Shown: positions 54,453-64,000 of the stretch, piece by piece | Layout of the letters: the number at the start of each line of letters is the position of its first letter | Numbering within the stretch: position 1 is the first letter of the stretch | Source: Anthracocystis setariae | Lineage: Eukaryota; Basidiomycota; Ustilaginomycetes; Ustilaginales; Ustilaginaceae | NCBI GenBank assembly: GCA_928724745.1 | Contig: CAKMXJ010000037.1 | Span: forward strand, 496,001-560,000 | Direction of reading: 5' to 3' | DNA length: 64,000 bases | Position numbers and translations under genes: made by a program | Notes under the pieces: model-generated | Database searches by the model: none | Seen by the model: only the letters and a program-made list of their open reading frames with translations | What the model was told of the DNA's origin: nothing

Positions 54453-54551
54453 TCCTTGTTCGTCTAATGGTTAAGATACGGCTTTTTCATTGCGTAAGCG
54501 TTGCGTCAAAAGCTCTCAGCTGAGATCGGGGTTCGATTCCCCGGCAGGGAA
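54453..54551 (+). tRNA. tRNA-Glu (UUC) with a 27-nt intron
   Basis: The acceptor stem TCCTTGT pairs with GCAGGGA (two G-T wobbles). The D arm is GTCT/AGAT with loop AATGGTTA. The anticodon arm is CGGCT/AGCTG with anticodon TTC at 54486-54488. The T arm is CGGGG-TTCGATT-CCCCG. An intron of 27 nt (54490-54516) follows the base 3' of the anticodon, the canonical position. A run of 15 T ends the unit. Confidence 0.9.
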
Positions 54552-54557
54552 CACATC

Positions 54558-54572
54558 TTTTTTTTTTTTTTT
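54558..54572 (+). terminator. RNA polymerase III terminator
   Basis: A run of 15 T starts six bases after the tRNA 3' end. Confidence 0.85.
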
Positions 54573-54927
54573 GTTTGTTCCTCCTTCGTATAGGCGTGGA
54601 CTTTTATGGCCCAACAACACATTGGGGGCGGGGGGAAGGACGGGAGTGTAATCCTAACGGGCATGTGCAAGGGGTCGAGATGGTGGTTGGCAAGTTGGAG
54701 GAAAGGCGAGAGAAGCGGTGATTCTGCCTTTCACGGTGTTGCTCTGCCCGACCGTATCGCTGTGTTCATCTTGGAATGTGATTTCAAACTGTCAGCACAG
54801 AGGAGCAGATCACATACGAGCGGTGGCTACGACACACTCGCTGAAAGCTGGAAAAGGTTGGAGAAGGCTATGCAATTTACGACGGATGGGTTAAATCTAG
54901 CTGAAGTGCGAGGAAGTTTTTTTTTTT
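54573..54927. other. Short gene-free interval
   Basis: 3' flanks of the tRNA and of QCR8, with a T tract at about 54918-54929. Nothing else was recognised. Confidence 0.45.
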
Positions 54928-55182
54928 TTACTCGTCGTGGCCGTGCTCGAGATGACCGGCCTTTGAGTTGTAGTAAGCGTTCTTTTCCTTGGCCCAGGCG
55001 ATGAGGCCGTAAGCGGCGGCGAAGGGGAGGGCAAAGTAAGGAGCCTGCTGCATGATACGCTTGAAGCCGTAGAAGGCGTACGAGTGGAGCGCACCTTTCA
55101 TGGCGTTCTGCTGGAAGGGAGAAACGGCGTACTGGATGATTCCACGCTGGGTTGGACCGCCCATGTCACCCCACCAGCCCAT
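54928..55182 (-). CDS. QCR8: Cytochrome bc1 complex subunit 8 (ubiquinone-binding protein QP-C)
   Basis: The protein is 84 residues. Family landmarks are WWGDMGGPTQRGIIQYAVSP, FQQNAMKGALHSYAFYGFKR, a single transmembrane helix (APYFALPFAAAYGLIAWA) and a C-terminal EKNAYYNSKAGH. It is a small inner-membrane subunit of respiratory complex III. The ATG at 55182 is preceded by CTCCAG, which resembles a 3' splice site, so an extra short 5' exon cannot be excluded; many fungal Qcr8 proteins have a slightly longer N-terminus. Confidence 0.88.
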   Translation of the reverse strand: MGWWGDMGGPTQRGIIQYAVSPFQQNAMKGALHSYAFYGFKRIMQQAPYFALPFAAAYGLIAWAKEKNAYYNSKAGHLEHGHDE

Positions 55183-56340
55183 CTGGAGTCGTCAAATGGC
55201 GGGTTGAAAAATGGCAGAGCGAGGTTGGGCGGCAGTGTGCACGGAAAAGTAGGCGAAACGTTGCAGCGTTGTTCGGCGGACGGAGGATGGGAACCGATGT
55301 ATTGATCGTTGTTGAACGGTATCGCGCGATGAATGGAATGAATCAATGCGGGACGATGTCATGGTGATTGCGATAGTAAGAGGTCGAATTGCCGAGTCGA
55401 ATGTTCGGGTTGCAGATTCGCCCAGGACCAAGTCGAGAGTGATGTAGCATTTCGTTCGAATACAGACACGATGGAGTCCGTCATGGGAGTGGAAGATGGT
55501 CGAGATGTTACGAGAAAAGCATATAATGTCAGTTATAATCCATACCCAAAAAGCGAATGCATATCCCTGAACATCACCATCTCGTCCAACTTTCAACGTC
55601 TCCGATCTTGCTCTCCTTCTGTCCTACGCCCACCAGCCGAACATCCCTCGTACGACCTTGTCAATCCTCCTCCTGAATCGATTTGCTTCCATTGTCGTTG
55701 CTCGAGGAAACCACCATCGACCTTACTGCTAACAACATTAACCCTTCTCCACCCGATCGCGATCGCTGTTCCATCAGCAACTGTGACGACTTACGTATTT
55801 CTTGCCCGTAGGCATGCCCGAGAACTGAACCTGAGAAGCGCGCATGATTGCTATACGACTTGAGAATACGATGAAGGTCTTAGGTGGATGAGAGTAGTCA
55901 CGATCCGCGATGGCGCTTCAACACCGCCAGTTTGGTGTGCGCAATCCGAGCCTTTCTTCAGATCCACAATTCAGCGGAACCGAATTCACCTTTACTCCCG
56001 CACGAGATCCACTCCGCCTCCGAACCAATCCGACTAACACAATTTCAATTTTTTTTTTGACACGTGCGAAAGACTTTTCTGCATCATTTTTTTCCTTCTT
56101 CTCTGAGAAATACGATCAAACATCTTTGCGTCAATTTAGCACTTTCTTAGCTGCCAACAATTCCGGCCTCCACCCCAAACCGTCACACACCGACACAGCA
56201 TCGAACACTGAAACGGAGATGAAACAAATTGCATGCATGATGTACAGAGTGATTAAAGGAGGTCATAATCCCCTCAGCGTCAAGCTCACGTGCGCTCGGC
56301 CTTCTCAGCCTGGCAAAGTCCCGCTTGCCAAGCGTCGAGA
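55183..56340. other. Intergenic region between QCR8 and the RhoGEF
   Basis: QCR8 upstream region and RhoGEF 3' flank. The frame at 55910-56581 overlaps the RhoGEF 3' end antisense and is rejected. No gene is supported. Confidence 0.5.
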
Positions 56341-59300
56341 TCAGCTCTTGATCGACGAACCCGAAGGCGACACGGACCCACTGCTGCTCGTGTCCTTCTC
56401 CGAATGTAGACGCACGCAAAACACAGTGGTATCGCCGATAAACACAATCTGGTTGCGGCTCGCCGCCACCGACTCCCACACTGGGTTGCGCTGCACCGCT
56501 GGCGGTCTGGGCGCGGGCGGCTGCGCAAATCCGTATGGCATTGGCGGCCTTGGTGCGGGCGGATACGGCACGGCTGGATGAGCCATAGGGGGCGGTCCGG
56601 GTGCGCCTGGGAAAGGAGGGGGACCAGGTCGAATGGTCGGAGGAGCTCCTGGCCGGATCCCGCCAAAGCCTGCCATACCTGGCGGCGCTCCCGGAACCAC
56701 GGCGCCGTTGGCCACGGGTGGGAAGCCTGGTCGAGCTCCGGGGAAGGCCATCGGCGGGGGCATGCCATTCTGCATAGGCATCGGACGGCCGTACCCACCC
56801 ATCATGGCCGCGTTAAACGAGTTGGCCCGCATCGCTGCCACCGCCTGTGCATTCTGCTTTGGAACGCTTGGCGCCGGCGGAGGCACATCGGCGAACAGGC
56901 ATCGCAGATTGACACCGGTGATGACCTGGTGCAGCGCACCTGTCTCGACGTGGCGCACCTCGACAAAGCTCGGCTCAAATGCCAGCACGTAAGGGTGATG
57001 ATAGGCGAACGAGGTCGGGTTTCCTTCCCAGTGAATGATCCAGTTGCCCTTGGCTCGCCAGCCATTCTTGTTGACGTAGAAAGCAAACTCGTCGTAGCAC
57101 AGCAGAAATTCGCCCGAAATGCGGTAGATCGCGATGGGCTTGACGTTCTCGCGGCGATGGACAAAGTCGAGCGAAGTGTCGGCAGGATCCAGCAAGCCCT
57201 GCGTATCGAGGGTCTCGAGATCCACAATCTCGAAACCCTTTGTACAGCCCACGCAAAGCTTGGTCTTGAGGAAGTGGATCGAGCTTGACTCGGTGGGGAT
57301 GTAGAACTCCTTGAACACACGCAACGTGTCCTGTCCACCTTGCAACAACTTCTTGAACGTGGGCTGCTTCTTGCCTCGCACGTTTTGCTCGATCGGCTCG
57401 AGCGTCTTGATGGTCGAGGACAGAGAGCTCGATTTGACGACGCAGACTAGCGTGCGTCCCAGGCAGATGCCTGCTCGGAAGAACGAGGTGTGCGAAGAGA
57501 TCCTGCGACCGCGCTTCAATGAGCCCATGGGATCAGATGGATCCAGAGCGTCGAGCGTGAAGGTGTGGACGGACTTCTCTGCGAGCACGATGAGGATCTG
57601 GTACTCTTCCAGCACATCGACCTGCGTGACTCCAGGCAGTGGCAAAACCTTGGTCGGTGGCCGCGCCTTCTCGCGCAAATCCGAGAGATAGACGCCGTCG
57701 TCGGTACCGTAGATGATCCTGCGACCAAAATCGAAAGGTACGGAACAATTGACACGGTTCGGTCCAAGGAAGAAGTTCTCGGAAAGCGTGATCGTGTCAA
57801 AGATGTTGCTGCGCTGACGCAGAATCTCCTGGCGCGACTCGATGTTTTCAAACCATTTCTTGCGGCTGACGAAGGTGCTTGCCCACAACGTCATCGAATA
57901 CCCTTTCTTGCCCAGGTAGGTGAACGTAAGAGCATAGCCCGTCTTCGCGTCCTGCTTGGGTGCTGTGCCCGGGGTAGCACTATAACGGGTGCCAGTCGAC
58001 GTGCGCGACATGACCGACTTGGGCCGCGTTGAGTTGCCTTTGCCTGTCGGAACCTCATCATAGACGGTGACGATGAGCAATTCGAGCGGAATTGGTTTGC
58101 GATAGACCTTGTATAGTTCATGCTTGTTGACCATCTTGGGCTTGACCATGAGGAGCGCATGGTCGAATAGGAAGACTTGCAATTCAGCGCTCTCGCTTTG
58201 CGTACCTCCGCGTTTCTTGAGTGGGCCCTTGAAGACGAGCTCTCGCTGCTCGTCCCGAAGACGAAGATCAACGGCTTCGCCCTGCTTGAAGACGAGCTGC
58301 TGGTCAAGTTGAGCGAGCGTGAATCGATTTTCGCTCTTTCCGGTCTCTACATTGACTTTGGTGAGGAATTCCTTGATGATCTTGATGACTTTCGGAATCG
58401 TCTGCTTGTCTGGATGGTCTTCAGGGGTATATTTGTTAACTTGTTCAAGTAGCAATGGGTATCGAGCAAGTCGCGTGGTTGGCTTGGTAAGGTAGCCGTT
58501 CAACTCGAGCTTGCGGGACTGCGGAAGACGCTCGGTCTCATCGACAAACCTGGCAAAGGCCGGGTTGGATGACTTTTCCTTCTCGAACTCGTACTTTCCG
58601 TAGAGCTGATGGGCACCGTACTTGACGAATGGCTGGAAGTGAGGGACCATCTCCAGCAAGATATCACCGATTCTGTCGACGACATCACTCTGCTTCTGGC
58701 GCTTTGTGAGCAGCTCCGCCATCTTGGCATTGACGGCATGGATCTCGAGCACGTTCCAAAACACTTGGGTGACAAAGTCTTCGCGATGATCTTCGGGGAT
58801 GACATCCGACGTGCGCAGTGGCTTGACCCAAAGATCACGCAGGTATTCCATGTCGGCCACGAAGTCGCGCTCGGTGTAGACGACCTCGTTGATGGCTTCC
58901 TGTCGCTTTCTCTCGGTGTCGGTCAGGCTGTCGAACACCTCTTTGGATACGGACTCCGCCCACAAGGCACCACGCTCCTTGGTGTCATTGATCGATTCTT
59001 TGCTGACACTGCGTTTGAGAACCGGCTGCGGCTTCATATTGAGCCTTGCCTGCTGTTCGAGTCTTCTGGGACAGGCGATGCTGTAGCAGAGGCGATCACG
59101 AGAACACGTCGGCGAGTAACAGTCTGTGAGCAGCGTGAAGACACCCGTTGGCAGAGCATCGTCGTCGTCATCGTCCTCAATGGCCGAGCCCGAAGGCATT
59201 CCATTGTAGATGGAAGTCGCTGGGGTGGTTGCCGCCGGCGATCGCATCGTGGAAGCCGGCCGCCTGCTGGATGTCAAAGAAGACACGGACGATTCTGGAC

Positions 59301-61239
59301 CCAGGCTGGTGGCAGAGTCACCTCGGCTTGGGATCGAAGGAGCCGAACCCCGACGAGCGTCGTCGTCGAAGCCTCCTTCGACGCCAAAGCCGGATGTAGG
59401 CACGCGCACCTTGAACTGGTAGATTTCGGAGGCGGAATCGCGCAATCGATGGTCGTAGGTGACGTCGTGGAAGAACTTCTGCGCATCGAGCGCACGTCCG
59501 AGCAGCAGAGCAAGGTTTCGGTCGGTGGTTTTGATAATGTAGGCAATCTTGTCCACTGCCTCACGCCCGTCGAAAGCGTCGCTGTAGGTGAGGCCGTCCT
59601 TGGTACGTTCGGAAAGCGCGACGCGCGATCGGAAAGCTTCTGCTACCTTGGACAGCATGGCCGGGTAGACAAGAGGACCCTTTCGGCTGGTGGTGGCTGC
59701 TGGAGACTGGCCTCCTGTGATGCTGTCTCGTGGCGAGTTTGGTGCAATGAACGAAATCCTCGACGCAGCGCTTTGGCCAAACGACAACGAGCGGTGGTCG
59801 CCCCTCGCGGTCGCTTCGCTCGCCTCGTCGTATCGCGATGCGATGCTTGCCTGGTGATTTGCAAAGCTGGGCGCATAGGCAGCCTGTGCGGCTTGAGTGG
59901 CGGTAGAAGTGGTGCGTGCGCGTGGTGGTCGATCCCATCCTGCGGTTGGAGCGACGACCGAGGTGGAAGCCATAGCCATGTTGTAAGGAGTCATGGTACC
60001 AAGCGCCGAGCCTCCAGCAAAGTAGCCCGCGGCGTTCTGAGGCAAGGTGGTGGTGGATCCGTAAAAGGATCGCGACGGGGCATTCTGTGCACCTGGAAGG
60101 GTGTAGATGGAACCGGCGAGAGATTGTCGATCCGACTCCATCGAGCCTCTCCTTCGCCCATCGCCGCCGTAGATAGATGAGGCAGGCGAACGGGAGCCGA
60201 GCAGGTTCTCGAAGAAGGCGTTCGAATACACCTCCTGATCATGCGACGCCGTTTGCTGAAATTCGTCGGTTGGCGGATCTGCCGAAGATGACGCGTGCCC
60301 GTTGCTGTTTGCGTCGACGCGCGGCGAAGGGGCCTTGGCCGATGTCACGGCAAGTTGCGCAGCTTGGCCCTGCGAGCCGAAACTGCTCAATTTGCGACTT
60401 GCTACAGACATTGGACTCGTCGGGGTGCGGTTGTTGTCGCCTTCGCCGAACCAGAAGCTGCTCTGCTCGATGGGCCTTGGGCTCTCGAAACTGGGAAGCC
60501 TAGGTGGTTTGTCCATCGTGTCGATGATCACTTTGTCCATGCCGCGCGAAAGATCTGCACCGATGCCATCGCGCGAATACGCGGAAGAATCCGACATGAT
60601 TGAAGCACGAGGCGATACGGCGTTGGGATTAGAGTAGCCAGATTGCAAGTGAGATCCTCCGTTGGTGCCTGAGGCACCACCGTTGACGTGTTCATGGACG
60701 TACTGGTTGGCGTGGGCGCTTGGCTGCGTGGTGGACGCGGCTGAAGTGCGGTAGGACTCTGCTGCTGCGCTGGCGGCGACTCCATTGTACTGAGGGAAGC
60801 CTAAAACGGACGCTCTCGGATCGGCACCAGCGACGGATGGCACAGTGCTTGCCCTTCTATCAGCTTGTGGATCGTACGAATGGCTGGCGTCGTGCATTGG
60901 CGGGTAGGCGGATGGGTAGTAAGATGGCGCGGGTGCTGGTGCGGCCGGATTTGGGGACATCATCATGGTCGGCTCCATGTACATGTTGGATGCATAGGGG
61001 CCAGGAGCGTACGCGGTTGGAGGAACGCCGTTCCATCGTTGATTGATGGCATATGAGTTGGGAGGCGGCGCACGAAAAGGGCCAGGTTGAGCAGGAGCTC
61101 CAAAAGCTGGAGGCTGAGGTCCTTTTGGCTTGGCGGTGGGACGACCAAAGATGTTTTCGTAGGCGGTGGTCCTTTTGTCGAGTGGGACGCCTGGTCCTGG
61201 TCCGGACGGCATGATGTCAAGCGATGGGTACGTGCGCAA
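56341..61239 (-). CDS. ROM2: Rho1 guanine-nucleotide exchange factor (Rom2 type: DEP-DH-PH-CNH)
   Basis: The protein is 1,632 residues in one exon, longer than yeast Rom2. A disordered Pro/Ser/Ala-rich N-terminus (1-520) is followed by DEP (about 525-611: VALSERTKDGLTYSDAFDGREAVDKIAYII). A Cys-rich element CYSPTCSRDRLCYSIACPRR (707-726) typical of fungal Rom-type GEFs comes next. Then come RhoGEF/DH (about 780-968: RQEAINEVVYTERDFVADMEYL, YPLLLEQVNKYTPEDHPD), PH (about 1000-1140) and citron-homology CNH (about 1150-1455). A Gly/Pro/Met-rich tail (1456-1590) precedes a short C-terminus. It activates Rho1 in cell-wall integrity and polarity signalling. ATG 61239 is the longest start; ATG 61212 (MPSGPGPG) is a possible alternative. 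Confidence 0.94.
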   Translation of the reverse strand: MRTYPSLDIMPSGPGPGVPLDKRTTAYENIFGRPTAKPKGPQPPAFGAPAQPGPFRAPPPNSYAINQRWNGVPPTAYAPGPYASNMYMEPTMMMSPNPAAPAPAPSYYPSAYPPMHDASHSYDPQADRRASTVPSVAGADPRASVLGFPQYNGVAASAAAESYRTSAASTTQPSAHANQYVHEHVNGGASGTNGGSHLQSGYSNPNAVSPRASIMSDSSAYSRDGIGADLSRGMDKVIIDTMDKPPRLPSFESPRPIEQSSFWFGEGDNNRTPTSPMSVASRKLSSFGSQGQAAQLAVTSAKAPSPRVDANSNGHASSSADPPTDEFQQTASHDQEVYSNAFFENLLGSRSPASSIYGGDGRRRGSMESDRQSLAGSIYTLPGAQNAPSRSFYGSTTTLPQNAAGYFAGGSALGTMTPYNMAMASTSVVAPTAGWDRPPRARTTSTATQAAQAAYAPSFANHQASIASRYDEASEATARGDHRSLSFGQSAASRISFIAPNSPRDSITGGQSPAATTSRKGPLVYPAMLSKVAEAFRSRVALSERTKDGLTYSDAFDGREAVDKIAYIIKTTDRNLALLLGRALDAQKFFHDVTYDHRLRDSASEIYQFKVRVPTSGFGVEGGFDDDARRGSAPSIPSRGDSATSLGPESSVSSLTSSRRPASTMRSPAATTPATSIYNGMPSGSAIEDDDDDDALPTGVFTLLTDCYSPTCSRDRLCYSIACPRRLEQQARLNMKPQPVLKRSVSKESINDTKERGALWAESVSKEVFDSLTDTERKRQEAINEVVYTERDFVADMEYLRDLWVKPLRTSDVIPEDHREDFVTQVFWNVLEIHAVNAKMAELLTKRQKQSDVVDRIGDILLEMVPHFQPFVKYGAHQLYGKYEFEKEKSSNPAFARFVDETERLPQSRKLELNGYLTKPTTRLARYPLLLEQVNKYTPEDHPDKQTIPKVIKIIKEFLTKVNVETGKSENRFTLAQLDQQLVFKQGEAVDLRLRDEQRELVFKGPLKKRGGTQSESAELQVFLFDHALLMVKPKMVNKHELYKVYRKPIPLELLIVTVYDEVPTGKGNSTRPKSVMSRTSTGTRYSATPGTAPKQDAKTGYALTFTYLGKKGYSMTLWASTFVSRKKWFENIESRQEILRQRSNIFDTITLSENFFLGPNRVNCSVPFDFGRRIIYGTDDGVYLSDLREKARPPTKVLPLPGVTQVDVLEEYQILIVLAEKSVHTFTLDALDPSDPMGSLKRGRRISSHTSFFRAGICLGRTLVCVVKSSSLSSTIKTLEPIEQNVRGKKQPTFKKLLQGGQDTLRVFKEFYIPTESSSIHFLKTKLCVGCTKGFEIVDLETLDTQGLLDPADTSLDFVHRRENVKPIAIYRISGEFLLCYDEFAFYVNKNGWRAKGNWIIHWEGNPTSFAYHHPYVLAFEPSFVEVRHVETGALHQVITGVNLRCLFADVPPPAPSVPKQNAQAVAAMRANSFNAAMMGGYGRPMPMQNGMPPPMAFPGARPGFPPVANGAVVPGAPPGMAGFGGIRPGAPPTIRPGPPPFPGAPGPPPMAHPAVPYPPAPRPPMPYGFAQPPAPRPPAVQRNPVWESVAASRNQIVFIGDTTVFCVRLHSEKDTSSSGSVSPSGSSIKS

Positions 61240-63694
61240 GGAGTCGTCAAAACTGGATCGAGCGAACGAGTTGGATGGGAAAATAGAGTGCTACTAAAGC
61301 TCGTTCCAGATTCACGCGAGGGAGGCGATAGCCGCAGAGTGGGTTGAACGCTGTAGTCGTAAAAGGTCGAGTTTGGAAGAGGTGTGGAGGACCTCGGACG
61401 ACGTGCAAAGGGATGGGAAAGAGGTTCAAACAAGCTTGGACATATGCGATCAAGAACCGAGGTGAAAAGAAGAGCAGGCGCGTGCGGCGAGCCAGGTGCT
61501 AGGATCAAGCAGAAGAGTTCGTGAGGGTGGTCGTGAAGGAGCGTAAACGTGGTATCGCGGCGTTGTTGACGTGTCGAAGAAAAGTAATGCTCAGCGTGGC
61601 CGCATCATCGGTACGGGCGGGAGAGAATGAGATGCGTGATATCGTCGAGAATGGACGCGGGTTGGGGAAGCCTGGTATCTTAGAGTCACGAGACCAGTAT
61701 GGAGACCTCGAGTGCTGAGGTGGGCAAGCAATGAGCTAGATGCGCGATATCGACTTTGTTCTAGGCGACGAGCACACGGCGGCGAATCCAAGCTGAAGAT
61801 GGGCTTGGATGGCGCACTGGCAAGATGCGATGAAGACGGCTGGTCCAGGTTCGCGTGAGGGGTCAAGTGAGACGAGCTTTCTTTGAGAGGAAAGATGAAG
61901 ACGATAGCAGCACAGTGATACCAACTCAAGTGAATGAGAGGATGTGCTGACAAGGGGATGATTAGAAGCTTGACGTGGAGTTCAAGTATATGGGTGAAGA
62001 AGGTGTTGTGCTCGGTATTGATGATGATGGTATCGATGATGATGTGTGGTGTGGTGTGGTGTGGGTGAGCGTGTGTAAGTGAGTGAGTGATGGTCTTGAA
62101 ATCGGAGCGCGGGAGTGTTGGGTCAACTGCAAGTGGGGACGGACTCGGCTTGGGTGTGCTTGAATCGACCGACGGCGAGCAAGCGGGCGCGGCACAAGTT
62201 GGCAAAGTGCAAAAAACCCACCATGCAGTCACCATCCGCTTCTGCCGACTCGGCCGCGCGCTCTCTCTTTGTTCGTGCCTGCCTGATTATTGCCTGTCTG
62301 AGTGACTGACTGACTGACTGACTGACTGACTGCCTACTTTCTGCTCGCACAGCCGGAAAATCTCTCCTGTGCTGTACTGTGCTGTACTGTGCTGTGCTGT
62401 GCTGTGCTGTAGATTTGACTGTTGAGCAGTAGGGAGTGACGCGCCGATTTTGCCAATAATTTTCAAGCATTTTTCATCGAGATATTATTTTCAACGCTAA
62501 ATTGGGATTTAATGATGGTCTTTACTGCATGAAAGCACACGACTCGCTGCGCTGCCAAAAGATCGTAATTATTCACTCTGATTGAAACAGAGAGGATCGG
62601 ACAAATGCAGCAACCACACACGCCAGCCTGCCCTCTCGGCTCCTGCCTCATGCTCGCATGTTTGTAACTTGTCACCGAACGAGCCCCTGCGCCTCTTTTG
62701 AGCGCTTCATGAGATGAGGAGCTTGCTTGAAAGCCATGAATGAGCTCTCCTAACACACTTTGCATGTTGCGCTAATGCCGGATCGAGCCTCCACCTTTTC
62801 TTCCATAGCGCCGCGTAGACTGGACCTGTTCGTACAGCGTGCCTTCCTCTCGTTCATTGAGTCTTCTTCTCCGTCCAATTTCGGGATGAGAGACCAGGCG
62901 TCCACTCTTGGATCCTTCGCATGCCATATAGCAGTGCCTTGACAGCTGCGATTGGACCAGGGGCGAGCAAGGCCAAGGTCCCAAGACAGAAAGGGAACGA
63001 GAGGGTCCTACGTTGCTGTCGAGCTTTGTACAGTATTTCAATGATAATAATACATCGCGTTTCTGTCAGTCCAGGAGTCAATCTCCCGGTGTAGATAGAT
63101 TGTGCTTCAAAAGGGCAAGAGAGTAAGCTCAACCTCGAGCACAAAGCCTTAGCCGTACATTCCTACACACTGTCGTACCTCAAAAGCCTCGTCGCGCCAC
63201 CTAGCTGTCCCATCAGCTTCCTACCACGATTATCAACAGATTCGTGTGGTACCATACGTACTGTACTATGGTAAGTGAATCGAATCGTGAAGAGGGAAGG
63301 GGGGGGGGGTGGGAGCCACATAGACAGAACACCAAACAGGGGTCAGGGGCCGCAGTCAAAATGTCATCGAATCCCACGCTGAGACATGACAGCTGCGTTT
63401 TTGGCAAATGCAACCGGTGATCATTCGATTTGACAGAGGTTCGTAGGCAAAAAAGAAAAGAAAAGAATGAAATTGCCCGGCCTGCCTATACCCAAGCCCA
63501 AGGTGGAGGGAGGGCTGCTGCCGCTTCTGCAGGTTGCGGTCTGGCTACGTAGTTGCACCTGCGGTCCAGATCTGGCGACCTCACATCTTGCTTAAATTTA
63601 GGGGTGCTTGCGCTCAGCACAGCCCAACGACCACGAAGAAAGTGCTTCAAGGCGTAACAGAGCTTTCCACTACTGTCCTGGCTCCTACCTTGTC
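61240..63694. other. Gene-poor region upstream of ROM2
   Basis: It contains TGG/GTG-rich repeats (about 62040-62075), a (GACT)n tract (about 62300-62332), a CTGTGCTGTA tract (about 62365-62410) and a G run (about 63300-63310). The minus-strand frame at 61591-62235 is His/Ser/Pro low-complexity from the repeats and is not supported. The first few hundred bases presumably hold the ROM2 promoter. Confidence 0.5.
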
Positions 63695-63957
63695 ATGGCG
63701 TCCCTTGAATGGTCAAGCTCAACTCCTGATGCCATTTGTTTGCAGCGCCGAATCAGACACACTCCGCGCCTGCTTTGGGCTCTCGAGAAGGAATGCTACC
63801 GTATGGGGTTGGTTTCGTTGCGTGGCCAAGCGAGGCGTTTGCATGTCATGTTGCGCGGAATCGAGGGTGTCACTCACTACTACTGTATCTCACGGTTCGG
63901 CGACTTGGATAGGCGAATGCGATCTTCCCGACCGTCTGGCCATTCGATGCTCGAGTA
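63695..63957 (+). CDS. Possible partial gene at the right edge
   Basis: This open frame from ATG 63695 (MASLEWSSSTPDAICLQRR) runs to GAGTAA, where GA|GTAAGT forms a good intron donor at 63956, so a first exon of a gene continuing beyond the window is conceivable. It is basic with no recognised motif and no secretory signal. Low confidence; it may be a chance frame. Confidence 0.2.
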
Positions 63958-64000
63958 AGTTTTGCAGCTCGCTGATGCCAGATTACAGCGTACAGCGTAC

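Noticed and set aside
61591..62235. A 214-residue minus-strand frame upstream of ROM2
   Set aside because: His/Thr/Ser low-complexity from microsatellites, with no recognisable domain.

Overview
This window is nuclear DNA from a basidiomycete fungus, most likely a smut fungus (Ustilaginales). That assignment is inferred from the gene set, the short GTAAG-type introns, the mostly intronless long genes and the dense group of small secreted proteins; no species call is possible by eye. The window has three parts.

(1) Positions 1 to about 21,000 are an accessory region holding at least eight small secreted-protein genes separated by gene-poor DNA with very long A or T tracts. Most encode a signal peptide ending in a leucine/alanine-rich stretch followed by Ala-Pro (TLGAP, TLAAP, SLAAP, IIAAP), then a lineage-specific mature region rich in Lys-Arg kexin sites or internal repeats. 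Three paralogous pairs are visible: two Kex2-type repeat precursors (2363-3190 and 5960-6658) inside a segmental duplication; two Kre9/Knh1-like secreted proteins (8341-8979 and 13149-14396); and two minus-strand WDDL-motif proteins (9640-10017 and 11068-12047). Three further single genes follow (15854-16585, 17233-17700, 19732-20991). Two of these carry in-frame TAG codons inside otherwise good coding sequence. The region looks like a rapidly evolving effector or secreted-peptide cluster.

(2) Positions 21,330 to about 44,223 are a conserved housekeeping block: RPT4 (proteasome ATPase), clathrin heavy chain, an SNX4/Atg24-type sorting nexin, FIS1, an HPP-domain membrane protein, a Cdh1-type APC/C activator and histone H3. 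The genes are in divergent or convergent pairs with shared promoters. The stretch 38.3-43.0 kb has no convincing gene.

(3) Positions 44,641-50,866 are a complete non-LTR retrotransposon (LINE) on the minus strand. It has a poly(A) tail and a perfect 14-bp target-site duplication, and has inserted about 160 bp upstream of a Lunapark homologue. It carries ORF1 (gag-like, CCHC knuckles), ORF2 (endonuclease, reverse transcriptase, RNase H) and an extra small ORF in its long 3' region. To the right are Lunapark, an iron-ADH/maleylacetate reductase-like enzyme, an intron-containing tRNA-Glu(UUC), QCR8 and a very large ROM2-type RhoGEF. The final 2.7 kb is gene-poor, with a possible partial gene at the edge.

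All product names rest on reading motifs by eye. No database search was run.
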